Below are positions 62,788 to 64,000 of a stretch of DNA of 64,000 bases, one piece after another (position 1 is the stretch's first letter; every line of letters starts with the position of its first letter). Origin of the DNA: an uncultured Tenacibaculum sp. (lineage in GTDB: Bacteria; Bacteroidota; Bacteroidia; Flavobacteriales; Flavobacteriaceae); assembly GCF_947499065.1 (NCBI RefSeq), contig NZ_CANMMT010000001.1:1-64000 (forward strand), given 5' to 3'. The position numbers and the translations under genes are program-made. The notes beneath the pieces are model-generated. The model saw only the letters and a program-made list of their open reading frames with translations, had not been told where the DNA came from and did not search any database.

Positions 62788-64000
62788 ATGAAAATAAGGC
62801 AACCAAAAGATTTAAAGAACGTAGAACTACCAATGCAACTTCAAGTTAGCTTTGAAAAAATCTACCAAATGATTAGTGGTTTTGCTAGTGAAGAACAGAA
62901 AGACCATCCTTATCATGCTTCGGCAAACATTATGGTAAAGGAAATTCAAAAGTATCCAGAACTTATTACTGGATTTTCTGACTTGTCTTTATTAAAAAAG
63001 TATGAAGATATTATAGATCTTTTATTAGAAAATTTATTTCCTATTATTTTAACTAATAATGAGATAAAAGCCGCTACAATGCCTTTTACTTTCACTTCTT
63101 TTAAATTCACTGAGAGATTTGAAAACATTATTCAAAATGCAGGAGAGGATTACGATTTAAGAATTAGAGATTTTGAAGAAGGCACCATGTATATTATGGC
63201 TTGCACCCTAATTTTAGGATTAGTGTACAACACCCACATTGATTTAAAAAGACCTTTTTTCTTTGATATACCTGATAAAACAGCTGGAATTACAAAACAT
63301 TATCGTGTTGCTTTTAACGGCGATTTCATGGAAATAACTCCAACTGAAAAAGCACCAAAACTTACAGAAGAAGATATCAAAATATTATTAGACAATTTTG
63401 ATAATCCAGATGTATGGAGAGAAAAATTCCCTCCGAATTCATATATATTCAAAGGTTTTGGCATCATGAATTTATTTGATGTAACGGCTGACGAAACGAT
63501 CTCTTCTATCAGAAACACCTTGTTAGAAAAACATGATGATAGTATTAATGAAAAACTTCAAAAAGACTTACGTGAATTTTTCAACATTAAAGATTTAACC
63601 ACTGGCTTTTCACTTTTTGACACATCTCATTCTAAATTAGAATCAACACATATAAAAAAATCTGAAAGTCTTATTTTAAATGATGAATGCGCTATTAATT
63701 GCAATCATTTTTTCTGTGATTATATTTTGGAAAAAGTTTTTCATCAGACTGAGACTATTGCCATTTCTGATATTGAAAAATATGGTAAACAATCTAATCA
63801 GAATTTCTTCTACAAACGTTTAAAAGAAAAAAACATTGGTAGTCTTTTATTAATTCCAATAAAAGCTTCTAATAGCGATGATCTTGCTTTAATAGAAATA
63901 GCTTCTCCTAGACCTTATGAATTAAATTCTTTAAACCAACAAAAGTTAAAAGATTTAATTCCAGTTTTCGAAGCTGCTATTGAGCGTTCTGCTGATGAAT
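62788..64000 (+). CDS. Conserved flavobacterial protein, possible GAF-domain protein, partial
   Basis: The frame is open from the ATG at 62788 to the right edge (404 codons plus one base) and the C-terminus lies outside. The N-terminal ~280 residues are mainly helical (MKIRQPKDLKNVELPMQLQ... ANIMVKEIQKYPELITGFSD) with no motif I recognise. From about residue 285 a GAF-like alpha/beta pattern appears (ILNDECAINCNHFFCDYIL ... IAISDIEKYGKQS ... IGSLLLIPIKASN ... LALIEIASPRPYELNSLN). Large GAF-domain proteins of this kind are conserved in flavobacteria without a known function. It has its own promoter and no visible operon partner. Confidence 0.7.
   Translation, partial: MKIRQPKDLKNVELPMQLQVSFEKIYQMISGFASEEQKDHPYHASANIMVKEIQKYPELITGFSDLSLLKKYEDIIDLLLENLFPIILTNNEIKAATMPFTFTSFKFTERFENIIQNAGEDYDLRIRDFEEGTMYIMACTLILGLVYNTHIDLKRPFFFDIPDKTAGITKHYRVAFNGDFMEITPTEKAPKLTEEDIKILLDNFDNPDVWREKFPPNSYIFKGFGIMNLFDVTADETISSIRNTLLEKHDDSINEKLQKDLREFFNIKDLTTGFSLFDTSHSKLESTHIKKSESLILNDECAINCNHFFCDYILEKVFHQTETIAISDIEKYGKQSNQNFFYKRLKEKNIGSLLLIPIKASNSDDLALIEIASPRPYELNSLNQQKLKDLIPVFEAAIERSADE

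Overview
The window is AT-rich DNA from a member of the Bacteroidota, most likely a marine Flavobacteriaceae of Tenacibaculum/Polaribacter type. The evidence is type IX secretion (T9SS) hallmarks (a PorP/SprF protein and a type B sorting domain), SusC/TonB-type barrels with carboxypeptidase-like regulatory domains, LytS/LytTR two-component pairs, RHS proteins of the flavobacterial kind, and promoters with the Bacteroidota -7 element TANNTTTG. The genus is an inference. No 16S or other typing gene is present.

Layout. (1) 1-6.7 kb, minus strand: a surface/secretion operon of a type B sorted protein, PorP/SprF, an OmpA/TPR/PD40 protein and a large repeat protein running off the left edge. (2) 7.4-9.9 kb: a PAP2 phosphatase overlapping an EptA/MCR-type phosphoethanolamine transferase, probably a lipid A 1-position remodelling pair. 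(3) 10.1-13.0 kb: an initiator tRNA, a 2OG-Fe(II) oxygenase, and a divergent metallo-beta-lactamase/rhodanese sulfur protein with a palindromic FNR-like site between the two. (4) 13.2-17.6 kb: an RHS protein with a JAB-like C-terminal toxin domain, a likely immunity gene and an RHS remnant. (5) 17.7-28.7 kb: a compact type IV filament/type II secretion-like machine (prepilin peptidase, ATPase, platform protein, several pilin-like proteins, GspL/PilN, PilO, secretin, two lipoproteins, major pseudopilin), which is the most interesting system here. (6) 28.7-31.2 kb: single accessory genes including an EVE-like/HNH endonuclease. (7) 31.5-37.4 kb: a propeller-type sensor kinase with its LytTR regulator, and a DUF285/cadherin lipoprotein.

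(8) 37.5-56.8 kb: a segment bounded on the left by a 29-nt 3' fragment of an initiator tRNA gene and on the right by an intact initiator tRNA. It carries two more LytS/LytTR pairs and a decayed fifth regulator, a serine hydrolase, an OmpA protein, an ABC transporter whose permease is fused to an M1 peptidase, a small CPBP/phosphoesterase/YbjQ operon and a frameshifted S41 protease. The flanks of the tRNA fragment match the flanks of the other initiator tRNA at 10.3 kb, so this looks like DNA inserted into one of two duplicated tRNA genes. (9) 56.9-64 kb: core genes era and der, a TonB-receptor-like barrel and a partial conserved protein.

How parts work together. The T9SS cassette probably exports and anchors its own type B protein. 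PAP2 and EptA-like enzymes probably act in sequence on lipid A. The filament machine has the parts to assemble a short pseudopilus across the envelope but no retraction ATPase. The LytTR pairs probably regulate neighbouring envelope genes, most clearly the divergent ABC/M1 exporter.
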